Part shown: piece after piece, positions 35,272-45,916 of the stretch
Layout of the letters: each line of letters starts with the position of its first letter
Position numbering within the stretch: the first letter of the stretch is position 1
Assembly: GCA_030538255.1 (NCBI GenBank)
Contig: JAUNUI010000002.1
Coordinates: 85,193 to 149,192, forward strand
Direction of reading: 5' to 3'
Origin: Pelistega sp.
GTDB taxonomy: Bacteria; Pseudomonadota; Gammaproteobacteria; Burkholderiales; Burkholderiaceae_B
DNA: 64,000 nucleotides
Program-made: the position numbers and the translations under genes
Notes under the pieces: generated by a model
Database searches by the model: none
What the model was told of the DNA's origin: nothing
Seen by the model: the letters and a program-made list of their open reading frames with translations, nothing else

Positions 35272-36014
35272 TTGCTTTCCTCGTGTTCATCGACAAACGC
35301 TTGCGCTTGTTCAAAGTTCAATGTGCCTTCGTAGATGCTGCGACCCAGAATCACGCCTTCAACACCTTCAGGTTCCACTTCTAATAAGGCTTTAATATCG
35401 TCTAGGTTGGTCACGCCGCCTGAAGCGATAATCGGAATATTCACCGCTTGCGCTAAACGCACGGTGGCCTCAATATTCACCCCGCTCAACATACCATCGC
35501 GACCAATATCGGTATAAATAATCGACTCTACGCCGAAGTCCTCAAAGCGCTGCGCTAAGCTAATCACTTCATGCTTAGTAATCTTACTCCAGCCATCGGT
35601 GGCAACTTTACCGTCTTTCGCATCCAAACCCACAATCACATGGCCTGCAAATGCTGTACATGCGTCTTGTAAGAATGCTGGGTCCTTAACCGCTGCGGTA
35701 CCGATAATGACGTATTCCACGCCTAAGTCTAAGTAGTGCTCAATGGTCTCCATATCACGGATTCCACCCCCAATCTGTACTGGAATTTCATCATTTACCG
35801 CTTTAATAATGCTGCTGATGGCAGCGGCATTCTTCGGTTTACCAGCAAAGGCACCATTCAAGTCGACTAAGTGTAAGCGTTGAGCGCCTTGTTCTAGCCA
35901 TTGAATGGCCATTGCACTCGGGTCATCAGAGAATACCGTAGCGTCATGAAGTTCGCCTTGGCGCAAGCGGACGCAGCGTCCATCTTTAAGATCAATTGCA
36001 GGGATTAGCAACAT
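35268..36014 (-). CDS. hisA: ProFAR isomerase HisA
   Basis: A 248-aa (beta/alpha)8 enzyme with the two catalytic aspartates in [14 protein letters not shown] and [14 protein letters not shown]. It converts ProFAR to PRFAR. It overlaps hisF by four bases and follows hisH by 124 bp, with no T-tract hairpin in the gap. Confidence 0.96.
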   Translation of the reverse strand: MLLIPAIDLKDGRCVRLRQGELHDATVFSDDPSAMAIQWLEQGAQRLHLVDLNGAFAGKPKNAAAISSIIKAVNDEIPVQIGGGIRDMETIEHYLDLGVEYVIIGTAAVKDPAFLQDACTAFAGHVIVGLDAKDGKVATDGWSKITKHEVISLAQRFEDFGVESIIYTDIGRDGMLSGVNIEATVRLAQAVNIPIIASGGVTNLDDIKALLEVEPEGVEGVILGRSIYEGTLNFEQAQAFVDEHEESN

Positions 36015-36138
36015 AGCAATATATAAGATTAAGAAAAGTCAATGAATTAGGTTTAAAAACCAAGCGTTAGCTGATTAACTCAAGCATTCGCTTGCCAGTA
36101 AAGTGTATTTATAACGCATTTTAATGTTGGACTGGTCA

Positions 36139-36795
36139 CTAAATCTCCCATTCAACAAAATTGCGGTATAAACGCAGACCAACATCAGCACTTTTTTCCG
36201 GATGGAATTGGCTCGCAAAAATATTATCTTTGGCAACCGCGCAGGTAAAGTCCTCACCATATAAGGTTTTGCCGACACTTAACTCAGCCTGTGCCGGCAC
36301 GACATAATAACTATGCACAAAGTAGAAATAACTCTGATCGGGGATACCTTGCCAGAGCGGATGCGCCATGGTCTGAGCGACTTGCGACCAGCCCATATGC
36401 GGCACTTTCAGTTGTTCACCGCCCTGCGCTTGACTCAATTTGGCAAAAGCTGGACCCGTAAAGCGCTCAACCGTGCCTGGGAATAGGCCCAGACAAGGCA
36501 CATCACCTTCAGCGCTGCGCTCAAACAGCATCTGCTCGCCAACGCATACGCCAAATAAAGGTTTATTCTTCGCTGCTCTGAGTAAGGCTTCTTGCAAGCC
36601 TGAGCGCTCTAGGTTCAACATGCAATCACGCATGGCTCCCTGTCCTGGGAGCACAACGCGATCGGCTTGATCAATATGACTGGCCTGGGTGGCCAATTGG
36701 ATAGTTGCCTCAGGGGCGGCATATTTCAAAGCACGGGCAACCGAGTAAATATTGCCCATGCCGTAATCTACGATAGCTATCGTGGATGATTTCAT
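36139..36795 (-). CDS. hisH: Imidazole glycerol phosphate synthase glutaminase HisH
   Basis: A 218-aa class I glutamine amidotransferase. The catalytic Cys is in [11 protein letters not shown] and the His-Glu pair in SQFHPEKS. It supplies ammonia to HisF. The nucleophile motif GVCVGEQ has V in place of L in the more usual GVCLGMQ, which keeps the Cys. Confidence 0.95.
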   Translation of the reverse strand: MKSSTIAIVDYGMGNIYSVARALKYAAPEATIQLATQASHIDQADRVVLPGQGAMRDCMLNLERSGLQEALLRAAKNKPLFGVCVGEQMLFERSAEGDVPCLGLFPGTVERFTGPAFAKLSQAQGGEQLKVPHMGWSQVAQTMAHPLWQGIPDQSYFYFVHSYYVVPAQAELSVGKTLYGEDFTCAVAKDNIFASQFHPEKSADVGLRLYRNFVEWEI

Positions 36796-36919
36796 ATATG
36801 TATCGTGCTTGCAGGCACTAAAGGGGTTGAAAATTCAAGGTTCGAAAGCACTGACCTACAACACCGCAGCACACATTCTTCCCATGCTTTGGTGTTGACT
36901 ACACAGTGCCCTTCGATAA

Positions 36920-37513
36920 TTAGAGCACACCCTTGGTTGACGGAATCACGCCTGTCATGCGTGGGTCTTCAGTCATGGCCATGCGTAGTGCACGGCCGAA
37001 GGCTTTAAATACCGTCTCGGCTTGGTGATGCGAGTTAATGCCACGGATATTATCCACGTGCACCGTTACCAATGCATGGTTGACAAAGCCTTGGAAGAAC
37101 TCTTGCACTAAGTCCACATCAAAGCGGCCAATCATAGCGCGGGTAAACGGCACATGAAATTGCAAGCCTGGGCGACCGGAGAAGTCGATCACCACACGTG
37201 ATAGGCATTCGTCTAAGGGCACATACGAATGACCATAGCGGGTCATGCCTTTTTTATCGCCAACCGCCTTGGCAATCGCCATACCTAGGCTAATACCCAC
37301 ATCCTCAACACTGTGATGATCATCAATATGGGTGTCGCCATCACATTCAATATCAATATCAATCAAGCCATGACGGGCAATCTGATCGATCATATGATCT
37401 AGGAACGGCACACCGGTATTAATCGACTGCTTACCTGTACCATCAATATTGATAGATACTTTAATCTTAGTTTCATTCGTATTACGAATAACTTCTGCGC
37501 AACGCATAATCAT
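36920..37513 (-). CDS. hisB: Imidazoleglycerol-phosphate dehydratase
   Basis: A 197-aa monofunctional HisB (dehydratase only, as usual in betaproteobacteria). Mn-binding histidines are in [12 protein letters not shown] and GINSHHQAE. Its start overlaps the hisD stop by one base; a second ATG two codons later is an alternative. Confidence 0.96.
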   Translation of the reverse strand: MIMRCAEVIRNTNETKIKVSINIDGTGKQSINTGVPFLDHMIDQIARHGLIDIDIECDGDTHIDDHHSVEDVGISLGMAIAKAVGDKKGMTRYGHSYVPLDECLSRVVIDFSGRPGLQFHVPFTRAMIGRFDVDLVQEFFQGFVNHALVTVHVDNIRGINSHHQAETVFKAFGRALRMAMTEDPRMTGVIPSTKGVL

Positions 37514-38826
37514 TATTTTCCCGTAGATGTAAAGCGGTATTCTGCACTTTTGGCATGCGCTTGCAAGCCTTCTCCATGCGCTAGCTTACTTGCGATCTGA
37601 CCGAGGCTCTGTGCCCCTTGCTCAGATACTTGAATTAAGCTTGAACGCTTTTGAAAGTCATACACACCGAGTGGTGAAGAAAAGCGTGCCGTACGCGAAG
37701 TCGGCAACACGTGATTTGGGCCCGCGCAGTAATCCCCTAAGGATTCTGAGCTATAAGGACCCATAAAGATCGCGCCAGCATGGCGGATTTTGTCCGCCCA
37801 TTGAGCCGCCTCTTGGGTGGAGATTTCTAAGTGCTCGGGGGCAATGTAATTGGCAATTTCACAGGCCTCATCAAGGTCTTTCACCTTAATTAAAGCGCCG
37901 CGATTCTTTAAACTTGTGGCAATAATTTCATGCCGTGGCATCAATGGCAATTGACGCGCAATCGATGCCTCAACCGCATCCAGATAGGCTTGGTCTGGGC
38001 ATAATAAAATCGCTTGTGCGAGCTCATCATGCTCGGCTTGTGAGAACAAGTCCATGGCAATCCAATCGGCGGGGGTGGTACCATCACAGATAATCAAGAT
38101 TTCACTTGGGCCGGCAACCATATCAATGCCCACCACGCCGAATACACGACGCTTAGCGGCAGCCACATAGGCATTACCAGGACCCACAATCTTATCGACT
38201 TGCGCGATGCTCTCGGTACCATAGGCCAAGGCAGCAACGGCTTGCGCGCCACCAATCGCAATCACGCGATCAACTTTGGCTACCACAGCCGCGGCTAGCA
38301 CGATAGGATTACGCTCGCCGTTCGGGGTGGGTGTCACCATAATGACTTCTTGCACACCCGCGACTTTAGCCGGCATAGCATTCATCAAGACCGATGAAGG
38401 ATAGGCGGCTTTACCACCTGGCACATACAGACCCACACGATCCATTGGGGTGACTTTCTGACCTAAAACCGTGCCATCAGCTTCGGTATAGGTCCAAGAG
38501 CCCGCTTGTTGACGTTCATGATACAGGCGCACACGTTCGGCAGCTTGCTCAAGCGCCTCCCGTTGTGCGGCTGGCAGAGATGCTAAGGCTTGTTGACACT
38601 CATCCAGAGAGATCTCTAAATCACTCATCTGCTGAGCTTGCACATGGTCAAAGCGCTGCGAGAATTCTAATACGGCAGCATCCCCTTCACGCTTAACGCG
38701 CTTGAGAATATCCGCGACCGCTTGTTCAATGGCGTCATCTTGGCTAGCCTCGAAGGCTAATAGCGTCGCTAAATCTTGCTGGAATCCAGCTTGCGTAGAG
38801 TCTAAACGATTAATTAATTTGCTCAT
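37513..38826 (-). CDS. hisD: Histidinol dehydrogenase
   Basis: A 437-aa enzyme that oxidises histidinol to histidine with NAD. Typical segments are [34 protein letters not shown] and the zinc-site region [13 protein letters not shown]. It is 2 bp after hisG and overlaps hisB by one base. Confidence 0.97.
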   Translation of the reverse strand: MSKLINRLDSTQAGFQQDLATLLAFEASQDDAIEQAVADILKRVKREGDAAVLEFSQRFDHVQAQQMSDLEISLDECQQALASLPAAQREALEQAAERVRLYHERQQAGSWTYTEADGTVLGQKVTPMDRVGLYVPGGKAAYPSSVLMNAMPAKVAGVQEVIMVTPTPNGERNPIVLAAAVVAKVDRVIAIGGAQAVAALAYGTESIAQVDKIVGPGNAYVAAAKRRVFGVVGIDMVAGPSEILIICDGTTPADWIAMDLFSQAEHDELAQAILLCPDQAYLDAVEASIARQLPLMPRHEIIATSLKNRGALIKVKDLDEACEIANYIAPEHLEISTQEAAQWADKIRHAGAIFMGPYSSESLGDYCAGPNHVLPTSRTARFSSPLGVYDFQKRSSLIQVSEQGAQSLGQIASKLAHGEGLQAHAKSAEYRFTSTGK

Positions 38827-38828
38827 AA

Positions 38829-39494
38829 TTATTCAGAGGTAGATGCTTTAGCAAAAGCATCGAGTAAAGGTTGCAATAAAGCGCCACGAGTTTTAAGTGA
38901 GGCTTGATTGACAATCAGACGTGAGGACACTGGCCAGACATCTTCCACTTCGACTAAATTATTCGCGCGCAATGTGCCACCGGTTGAAACCACGTCAACA
39001 ATCGCATCGGCCAAACCGACTAAAGGCGCTAATTCCATCGAACCATATAGCTTAATGATATCAACATATACGCCTTTGCGGGCGAAGTGTTCACGCGCAA
39101 CATTGACATATTTGGTTGCGACACGTAAACGCGCACCTTGCTGCACGGCAGCCTCATAGTCAAAGCCTTCGCGCACAGCCACGGCCAAACGGCACTTAGC
39201 GATATCCAAGTCAATTGGCTGGTATAAGCCACCAGGATGCTCCTGCGTATGCTCATACAGGATATCCTTGCCCGCAATCCCTAAATCAGCCGCGCCATAT
39301 TGCACATAGGTTGGCACATCCGACGCACGCACCACTAATAAACGTAAATTGGGGTCACTGGTCGGTAAAATCAACTTGCGTGAGGATTCTGGATTTTCAG
39401 AGACCTGAATACCAGCCGCCTCAAGTAGAGGGACGGTATCTTCAAAAATACGCCCCTTGGATAATGCCAAGGTAATCAGTTGATTATCGCTCAT
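38829..39494 (-). CDS. hisG: ATP phosphoribosyltransferase, short form
   Basis: A 221-aa HisG lacking the C-terminal regulatory domain of the roughly 300-aa form. [20 protein letters not shown] and [15 protein letters not shown] (PRPP loop) are clear. Short HisG needs HisZ as partner and feedback subunit; no hisZ is in this window, so it must lie elsewhere. It is the first gene of the his block and follows murA with a 162-bp gap. Confidence 0.96.
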   Translation of the reverse strand: MSDNQLITLALSKGRIFEDTVPLLEAAGIQVSENPESSRKLILPTSDPNLRLLVVRASDVPTYVQYGAADLGIAGKDILYEHTQEHPGGLYQPIDLDIAKCRLAVAVREGFDYEAAVQQGARLRVATKYVNVAREHFARKGVYVDIIKLYGSMELAPLVGLADAIVDVVSTGGTLRANNLVEVEDVWPVSSRLIVNQASLKTRGALLQPLLDAFAKASTSE

Positions 39495-39566
39495 GCTATA
39501 AAAGCTCCTAAAATGTGCACACTGAGTCTGCTAAGTTCGCTGAGTTCGCTCATGCTTCAGGCTCCT

Positions 39567-39666
39567 GCAATGCACTTAATTTGTCATTCATGCAGCGCAA
39601 ATTCCTAGGCACTTTAGCGATCCGCACGGGGACCGGCAATGCACTCAATTTGTCATTCACGCTGCG
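39567..39666. repeat. Duplicated murA 3' end
   Basis: A 31-bp segment at 39567-39597 is repeated at 39636-39666 (three mismatches, period 69 bp). The second copy contains the murA stop (39657-39659) and its last coding bases; the first is a non-coding copy downstream. Confidence 0.8.
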
Positions 39667-40922
39667 GCGCCAGAGATGCGCTCAATATTGGCGCCAACGG
39701 CTTTAAGTTTCTCTTCCATGCGGGCATAGCCACGGTCTAGATGGTAAATACGATCAATAATCGTCTCACCTTGGGCTGCCAGCGCGGCAATCACCAAACT
39801 TGCCGACGCTCGTAAGTCGGTCGCCATGACCTTAGCACCCATAAGTGTCTCAACCCCATTCACCACGGCGGTATGGCCATCAAGAGAGATATCAGCGCCT
39901 AGACGAATGAGCTCAGGCACGTGCATATAACGATTCTCAAAAATATTCTCAACAATCACGCCAGTGCCCGTCGCAAGCGCATTCAAGGCCATCATCTGGG
40001 CCTGCATATCGGTCGCAAAACCAGGATGCTCGTGCGTACGAATATTCACCGCACGCGGGCGTTGGTTCATGCTGGCGCGGATCCAATCTTCACCCGTCTC
40101 AATCGTAAGTCCTGCTTCGATTAGCTTGTCTAAAGTTGCACCCATGGTTTGAGGAGCGACTTTACGCAGCACAATCTCACCACCCGCCGCACCAACCGCA
40201 CATAAGAAGGTGCCTGCCTCAATACGGTCAGCGACTACGGTATAGTCGGCACCGTGCAGCTTATCCACACCCTCAATCACAATACGATCGGTGCCATGGC
40301 CCGTAATCTTAGCGCCCATGGCAATCAAGAGTTCAGCAAGATCCACCACTTCGGGTTCACGTGCTGCATTCTCTAGAACCGTTGTGCCCTTGGCTAAGGC
40401 CGCAGACATTAAGAACTGCTCAGTACCACCTACGGTCACCATATCGGTGCGGATAGAGGCGCCAATTAAGCGCTCCGCTTGTGCCACCACAAAACCATGC
40501 TCGACTTTAATATCCGCTGATAAAGCTTCTAAGCCCTTAATGTGTTGGTCAACAGGACGTTGGCCAATTGCACAACCGCCTGGCAAGCTCACCTTGGCTT
40601 GACCAAAGCGCGCAAGCAATGGACCTAAAACCAAGATTGAAGCACGCATGGTTTTGACCAGCTCATATGGCGCTTCATAAGAAATGATTTCATCGGCTTG
40701 TAGCTGAATGGTGTCTTCGCTTAACCACTGTGACTTGACACCTAATTGCTCTAGGACGCGAATCGTTGTCTTGACGTCGTTCAGCGCTGGGACATTGCGT
40801 AAAATAACGGGTTCGCTAGTTAGCAAGACGGCACAAAGAATGGGCAGGGCCGCATTTTTCGCCCCAGAAATTGTAATTTCCCCATGTAAGGGGGTACCAC
40901 CAATAATTCGTAGTTTATCCAT
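39657..40922 (-). CDS. murA: UDP-N-acetylglucosamine 1-carboxyvinyltransferase
   Basis: A 421-aa MurA, first committed step of peptidoglycan synthesis. [17 protein letters not shown] at the N terminus and the catalytic-Cys loop [15 protein letters not shown] are present, so it is the fosfomycin-sensitive Cys type. Its ATG overlaps the ibaG stop by eight bases. Confidence 0.97.
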   Translation of the reverse strand: MDKLRIIGGTPLHGEITISGAKNAALPILCAVLLTSEPVILRNVPALNDVKTTIRVLEQLGVKSQWLSEDTIQLQADEIISYEAPYELVKTMRASILVLGPLLARFGQAKVSLPGGCAIGQRPVDQHIKGLEALSADIKVEHGFVVAQAERLIGASIRTDMVTVGGTEQFLMSAALAKGTTVLENAAREPEVVDLAELLIAMGAKITGHGTDRIVIEGVDKLHGADYTVVADRIEAGTFLCAVGAAGGEIVLRKVAPQTMGATLDKLIEAGLTIETGEDWIRASMNQRPRAVNIRTHEHPGFATDMQAQMMALNALATGTGVIVENIFENRYMHVPELIRLGADISLDGHTAVVNGVETLMGAKVMATDLRASASLVIAALAAQGETIIDRIYHLDRGYARMEEKLKAVGANIERISGAAA

Positions 40923-41157
40923 TATTTTTGTACTCAGCGGGGGTCAATGTCTTCATTGATAAAGCGTGGATTTCTGCACGCATACGATCACCCAGCGCTG
41001 CATACACGAGCTGATGGCGCGCAATTAAGCGCTTGCCTTCAAATGCATCACTTACAATCAAGGCCTGAAAATGCGAGCCATCGCCTTCAACTTGAAGTTC
41101 TTCACAGGAAATGGCTGCTGCAATATAGTCACGAATTTGTTCAGGGGTTGGTAACAT
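40915..41157 (-). CDS. ibaG: BolA/IbaG-family protein
   Basis: An 80-aa BolA-like protein with the conserved [30 protein letters not shown] core. His residues in it coordinate 2Fe-2S clusters with monothiol glutaredoxins. It is coupled to murA by an 8-base overlap and lies 2 bp after the ABC permease gene. The association with murA is a common proteobacterial arrangement. Confidence 0.94.
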   Translation of the reverse strand: MLPTPEQIRDYIAAAISCEELQVEGDGSHFQALIVSDAFEGKRLIARHQLVYAALGDRMRAEIHALSMKTLTPAEYKNNG

Positions 41158-41159
41158 AA

Positions 41160-41945
41160 TTAAGTCCGTAGCTTATAACCACTGGCCAATAAGCGCAGGG
41201 CTATTAAAGAAAAAACAATAAAGGTAAAAAGTACCACAAAAAAACTTTGCCATGGTGAAACATCGGATACGCCGAAGAATCCATAGCGGAAGCCGTCAAT
41301 CATATAGAACACAGGATTAAATTGTGAGACCGTGCGCCAGAAGGGGGTCAGGCTGTGAATCGAATAGAACACACCTGACAAGAAGGTCATCGGCAAAATC
41401 AAGAAGTTCTGGAAAGCCGCTAATTGGTCAAATTTCTCCGACCATAGCCCAGCAATTAAGCCCAATACCGACATAATCGCACAGGCGAGTAAGGCAAACA
41501 CGAACACCCATAGAACATTATGGGGTATCACAATGACAAAAAACAGGCTAAACAACCACAACACCCCACCCACGACTAGACCACGCACAATGCTTGATAA
41601 GACATAGGCCGAGAAGATTTCTAGGTAGGACAAGGGCGGTAACAGAATAAAGACTAAATTTCCGGTTAAGCGACTCTGGATTAGGGAGGACGATGGGTTA
41701 GCGAACGCGTTCTGCAACATACTCATCATCATCAAACCTGGGATCAGGAAAGCCACATAGGAAATATTGCCATGTACATTGACTCGCCCCTCAAGCACAT
41801 GGGCGAATACCAGTAGATACAGCAAAGCGGTCAGCACGGGCGCAGCCACTGTCTGGAAAGCTACGCGCCAGAAGCGTAGGAGCTCTTTACGCAAGAGGGC
41901 AGGAAAGCCTGAACCGAACTTTAGGTTTTCTTGTAATTTATGCAT
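41160..41945 (-). CDS. ABC-2 type exporter permease (YadH-like)
   Basis: A 261-aa permease with six predicted membrane helices and the ABC-2 signature SVLGLIAGLWSEKFDQLAAFQNFLILPMTFLSGVFYS. Together with the ATPase upstream it forms a YadGH-type exporter of unknown substrate, often found with mla, ibaG and murA. Confidence 0.93.
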   Translation of the reverse strand: MHKLQENLKFGSGFPALLRKELLRFWRVAFQTVAAPVLTALLYLLVFAHVLEGRVNVHGNISYVAFLIPGLMMMSMLQNAFANPSSSLIQSRLTGNLVFILLPPLSYLEIFSAYVLSSIVRGLVVGGVLWLFSLFFVIVIPHNVLWVFVFALLACAIMSVLGLIAGLWSEKFDQLAAFQNFLILPMTFLSGVFYSIHSLTPFWRTVSQFNPVFYMIDGFRYGFFGVSDVSPWQSFFVVLFTFIVFSLIALRLLASGYKLRT

Positions 41946-41998
41946 TGCTTAAGGCCCCTCTTCTTAAACAGGAAGCCTCACGGCGAGTTTCAGATAGT

Positions 41999-42787
41999 TT
42001 ACGCATTCGGCAAAACCTCCTCGTCCATCATATGAATAAAGGCGTCTTCCAAATCACTACCACCAAATTGCGCTAATAACGCAGCGGTAGAATCTAAGGC
42101 CACTAAATTACCACGACGCAGGAAAGCGATACGGCCACAGAGTGATTGTGCTTCCTCAAGATAGTGGGTGGTCAATAAGATCGTATGTCCCGCTCGGTTT
42201 AAGCGTGAAATAAACTCCCAAAGATTACGACGTAAGTTCACGTCAACACCTGCGGTTGGTTCATCCAGAATAATCACGGGTGGGCGATGCACTAGGGCCT
42301 GAGCCACTAATACACGGCGCTTCATACCCCCTGATAAGGCACGCATATTCTCATCAGCCTTATCGCTTAAGCCCAGATTAAACAAGACCTCGTCAATCCA
42401 ATCGTCGTTCTTATGCAGACCAAAATAGCCCGATTGATTGCGCAAGGTCTCACGCACCGTAAAGAATGGGTCGTACACCAACTCTTGCGGTACCACGCCC
42501 AGTGAGCGGCGCGCCATCTTATAGTCGTCTTGTACATCGTAACCACAGACTAAGGCACGACCACTCGTCGCATGCGATAGACCGGCCAAGATAGAGATAA
42601 GAGAAGTCTTGCCCGCGCCATTAGGGCCGAGAAGACCGAAGAACTCACCCTCTTGCACCTCAAAACTCACATTGCGTAATGCCTGAAAACCGCCCAATTC
42701 GGAGCGCTTACCAGTAATACGTTGCCATATGGAGTCTTCGCTTGGGTAAACCTTGCTGACATTTTGAATGCTGATTGCTGCTGACAT
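41999..42787 (-). CDS. ABC exporter ATPase (YadG-like)
   Basis: A 262-aa ATPase with Walker A GPNGAGKTS, signature LSGGMKRRVLVAQALVH and Walker B VIILDEPTAGVD, and an H-loop in LLTTHYLEEA. It pairs with the permease 53 bp downstream. In related genomes an mlaB-like STAS gene usually sits just upstream; none is present here. Confidence 0.93.
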   Translation of the reverse strand: MSAAISIQNVSKVYPSEDSIWQRITGKRSELGGFQALRNVSFEVQEGEFFGLLGPNGAGKTSLISILAGLSHATSGRALVCGYDVQDDYKMARRSLGVVPQELVYDPFFTVRETLRNQSGYFGLHKNDDWIDEVLFNLGLSDKADENMRALSGGMKRRVLVAQALVHRPPVIILDEPTAGVDVNLRRNLWEFISRLNRAGHTILLTTHYLEEAQSLCGRIAFLRRGNLVALDSTAALLAQFGGSDLEDAFIHMMDEEVLPNA

Positions 42788-42818
42788 TATTGCCTACATA
42801 AGTCCATGAATATTCACG

Positions 42819-42857
42819 AAAAAAGCTCACCCCCAGTAATTAAGGGCAAGCTTTTCT
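42819..42857 (-). terminator. Candidate terminator after mlaC
   Basis: On the minus strand AAAAGCT and AGCTTTT (42821-42827 and 42849-42855) form a stem with an inner CCC/GGG pair and a T-tract. It ends the mlaFEDAC transcript before the YadGH-like operon. Confidence 0.65.
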
Positions 42858-42991
42858 ATTATACCACCGAGCGACAGGTAAAGAGGCGAAACACCTAGTT
42901 AAGGCAGGACTGCTTATTGAAGCAAGTGCGCTGAGACATTACGATATCAGCAAGTTCTCTCTTGACTTAACTAAACCCCGCCTTAGCACTG

Positions 42992-43072
42992 GAACACCAC
43001 TTAACGTTACAGCGACTTAAGCAAGCCATGCTCGAACACCGCTTAACGTTGCAGTGACTTAATCAGGCCATC
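42992..43072. repeat. Duplicated mlaC 3' end, 42-bp period
   Basis: The segment from 43034, which encodes the C-terminal residues and stop of MlaC, is repeated at 42992 with about six changes (GAACACCRCTTAACGTT shared). The copy is non-coding. Confidence 0.8.
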
Positions 43073-43642
43073 AATCCCGCCGCGGCTAATTTGGTCAGCA
43101 AATTGGTTGCGGTAGTTCTGTACTAACCAGATACCTTCGACGCTAAAGTCATACACCTTCCAGCCATCACCCACTTTCTCTAAGCGGTAATCCACTGAGG
43201 TAGGACCACTTGCGGTGATAATGTTAGAGCGTACGACCACATCATTCGCATTCGCATCGCCACGGAATGGCAACATATTAATCGTTGTGCTGTTATTCAC
43301 GTTCTTAAATGCGCCGCTATAGGTACGCACCAAAGTGCCCTTGAACGCATTGGTAAGTGCAGATTTCTGCTCAGCACTTGCTTGGCGCCATGGCTGACCT
43401 GTGGCTAAGCGCGTGGTACGCTCAAAGTTCACATGCGGCATCAAGTATTGGTTTACGATCGCATTAATATCGCCCACATTACCACTACGAGCACCTGGGT
43501 TTTGCTTCACGGCATCCAGAGTCTGATTAGCAATCTGTTGTACATACTGGTTCGGGTCCTGTGCTGCTTGCACAGAGAAAGCGATACCCAAAGAGAGTAC
43601 ACCACCTAATAAAACATGTTTGGTTTTGGTCAATGTTTGCAT
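43043..43642 (-). CDS. mlaC: Phospholipid-binding periplasmic shuttle MlaC
   Basis: A 199-aa secreted protein with a signal peptide ending SVQAAQ. It contains the MlaC features FERTTRLATGQPWRQASAEQKSALTNAFKGTLVRTYSGA and VEGIWLVQNYRNQFADQI. It carries phospholipid between MlaA at the outer membrane and MlaFED. The 3' end is duplicated downstream. Confidence 0.95.
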   Translation of the reverse strand: MQTLTKTKHVLLGGVLSLGIAFSVQAAQDPNQYVQQIANQTLDAVKQNPGARSGNVGDINAIVNQYLMPHVNFERTTRLATGQPWRQASAEQKSALTNAFKGTLVRTYSGAFKNVNNSTTINMLPFRGDANANDVVVRSNIITASGPTSVDYRLEKVGDGWKVYDFSVEGIWLVQNYRNQFADQISRGGIDGLIKSLQR

Positions 43643-44258
43643 TGTATTATTCTCCTACAGATAGTCCTTAACTACCCTATTCAATCAATTTATCCTGCTT
43701 CCTGAAGAGGATGTCATCCCTAACAGATATGGCGCCTCAATCCACTCGGTAAGACGGGGTTTGAAATGGTTCGTGCATTGCATCCCAACAGATACTGCGC
43801 ATCAATCCACTTGCTAACACAGTCAACTTATCTAAGCGATAAGACGGCACACCTCATTAGATTAAGACTTTCCACCTTCAGAAAAGCTTGATTTACTATA
43901 AGCGATTTAGCGCTTAAGTGCTAAGCAATTTTTGTCAATAAAGTAAGCATATTTTACATCGTCAGCGAGGACTTTTTCATAGACGAAATAAGCTGTAATA
44001 AAGCAATCGTTAAGACATGTAAACTCCACAAAAAAGTCGCCAAGCTTTAGGTCTGACGACTCTTTTGCGCTGATGCGCCCTTGCCAGGTTTTGCGCAGCT
44101 TGATACGACTTTGCACAGCTTATACGAGCTTGCTAGGATAGCTTGCGCGATTTCGCTAGCTGGACCAACCATTAAGCGCAAGCTTGCTGGCTAATTAAGC
44201 ACGACAGGCAGTACCCAAGGCAAGCAGCTAAGCCGCTTAACCGCTAAGTGCAGCACAC
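43643..44258. other. Spacer between mlaA and mlaC with a doubtful 69-aa open frame
   Basis: 616 bp separate two genes that normally adjoin. It holds degenerate repeats (for example GCGCAGCTTGATACGACTTT and GCACAGCTTATACGAG near 44092-44130) and one 69-aa minus-strand open frame at 43907-44116. That frame begins MQSRIKLRKTWQGRISAKES and has no similarity I recognise and no clear ribosome binding site. It is not an mlaB STAS protein. I would not call it a gene without expression data. Confidence 0.4.
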
Positions 44259-45149
44259 TTATTCGCCTGGATCCTCGTAAACTGGCACGCTAAATTCATT
44301 GTATTTAGCATTGTCTTGCAAACGCGCCTCACGTTTCTTGGTGCGGTATTCAATCTGACGTTGTGCACCAGGAATCGGGTTGCCGCTATCGGTGGTTTCG
44401 ACAAACTGATGGGCGGTAAATGGCGTACCGTCGGTGATTTCTTCGCTCAGCTTAGAGCGCAGCAAGGCCTCACGATTTTGCTTGTAGGCATCACGTACGA
44501 AGGTGTACTTATCAATCGCAATATCACTCGCTAATTCATCGGCATTCAGTAGCTGGTAACGTGAATCCACCACATCAACACCGACGACTACGTTGCGTAC
44601 TGGGACATCACTGATGGCCCATGGTGAGGTATGGGTTAACATGGTGCCTGCTGAGTCGCCTAAAAGACCGGCGGTATCACGAATTGAGCTTGAACCTAAG
44701 AGCGGCAGAACGACGTATGGTCCGTTGCCTAAACCCCACACACCTAGCGTGGTACCAAAGTCGTTAGGAATCTTATTCGCGCCATTCATGGTGGCCACAT
44801 CAATACAGCCACCCAAGCCCACGGTTGAGTTAAATAAGACGCGGCCCATGGTATTCACAAAGTCTAAACCGCGACCTTGTAATAAGCTATTTACACCCGA
44901 CCATACATCGCCCACATTGCCGAAAATATTGCTAACGCAGGTGCGCACTGGTGAAGGCACGACCGCCTCATAGCCCTGCGCGACGGGTTTGAAAACTGCT
45001 TTATCCACCGCCTCGTTGAATTCAAACATTGTGCGGTTATAGCTCTCTAGGGGATCGTCAGGATTCGGATTCGGTACGCTGACGCATGCACTCAATAGCA
45101 AGGCAGTGCCTGAACCTAGCACTAGTTTACGGATGGGATAGTTCGCCAT
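44259..45149 (-). CDS. mlaA: Outer-membrane lipoprotein MlaA (VacJ)
   Basis: A 296-aa lipoprotein. The lipobox LLLSAC lies about 20-25 residues after the start at 45149, which makes this start much better than the ORF start at 45308. NPDDPLESYNRTMFEFNEAVD and DNRTVGLGGCIDVA-type segments are MlaA features. It removes misplaced phospholipid from the outer leaflet of the outer membrane and hands it to MlaC. Confidence 0.95.
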   Translation of the reverse strand: MANYPIRKLVLGSGTALLLSACVSVPNPNPDDPLESYNRTMFEFNEAVDKAVFKPVAQGYEAVVPSPVRTCVSNIFGNVGDVWSGVNSLLQGRGLDFVNTMGRVLFNSTVGLGGCIDVATMNGANKIPNDFGTTLGVWGLGNGPYVVLPLLGSSSIRDTAGLLGDSAGTMLTHTSPWAISDVPVRNVVVGVDVVDSRYQLLNADELASDIAIDKYTFVRDAYKQNREALLRSKLSEEITDGTPFTAHQFVETTDSGNPIPGAQRQIEYRTKKREARLQDNAKYNEFSVPVYEDPGE

Positions 45150-45312
45150 ATTCTTCTCACTTAATTCTTCTACAAAACGATAATTAATCTCTGTTTTTTG
45201 TCGCTTATCTCGCTTAGCATTATCTCGCTTAGCAAGAAAGCACACATCATCTTGGTAAATGCTCTTGTATTGCATGGCGGCCATACGCCCTAACAATATG
45301 CCCGCCAAGCTA

Positions 45313-45409
45313 GCTTAGTTAGCGCCTTGCAATTGCTAGGACTCGCCGTCCAATTACTTCGCACCGTCCAATTGCTAGACTCACCTTCCATTTGCTTAGT
45401 TAGCGCCTT
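45313..45409. repeat. Duplicated mlaD 3' end
   Basis: GCTTAGTTAGCGCCTT at 45394-45409, containing the mlaD stop, recurs exactly at 45313-45328, 81 bp away. Between them CCGTCCAATT appears twice and a related CCTTCCATTT once. Confidence 0.8.
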
Positions 45410-45863
45410 CTTTTTCCGCGGTTGAAAAGAGGAACTTGCTAATTAAATCTTCTAAGACTACAGCGCTCTGGGTAATCTGAATTTCAGAGCCCTCAACGAG
45501 ATTCGTCTCTTCAGCACCCGCACTCAGGCCAATATACTGCTCGCCAAGTAGACCTGCCGTCATAATCGAGGCGGAAGAGTCGCTTGGAAATTGATAACGA
45601 CTTTCGATATCAAACGATACAAAAGCCTTATATTCAGCATTATTAAAGTCAATTTTCGTAACACGGCCAACCACTACCCCATTACTCTTAATCGGCGCAC
45701 GAATTTTAAGCGCACCAATATTATCGAATTTCGCATGGACTTCGTACGTTTTTTCAAAAGAGAATGTGCTTAAATTCCCCGCCCGCATGGCTAAAAACAA
45801 CACCGCTATTGCACCAAGCACTACGAATAAACCTACCAGAAAATCGGTTCTTTTATTTGCCAT
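45396..45863 (-). CDS. mlaD: Mce-domain lipid transport protein MlaD
   Basis: A 155-aa inner-membrane-anchored MCE protein: one N-terminal helix (FLVGLFVVLGAIAVLFLAM) and the MCE domain with GALKIRAPIKSNGVVVGRVTKI. It forms the hexameric periplasmic ring on MlaFE. The start at 45863 is preferred over 45884, with AGGTG upstream. Confidence 0.95.
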   Translation of the reverse strand: MANKRTDFLVGLFVVLGAIAVLFLAMRAGNLSTFSFEKTYEVHAKFDNIGALKIRAPIKSNGVVVGRVTKIDFNNAEYKAFVSFDIESRYQFPSDSSASIMTAGLLGEQYIGLSAGAEETNLVEGSEIQITQSAVVLEDLISKFLFSTAEKEGAN

Positions 45864-45916
45864 ATGACACCTTAAGCTCAGCATAAAGCGCTGAGAATAC
45901 CTTACCTACTAAAAAA

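Noticed and set aside
43907..44116. 69-aa gene in the mlaA-mlaC spacer
   Set aside because: No recognised similarity, no clear ribosome binding site, and it lies within repeat-rich DNA.
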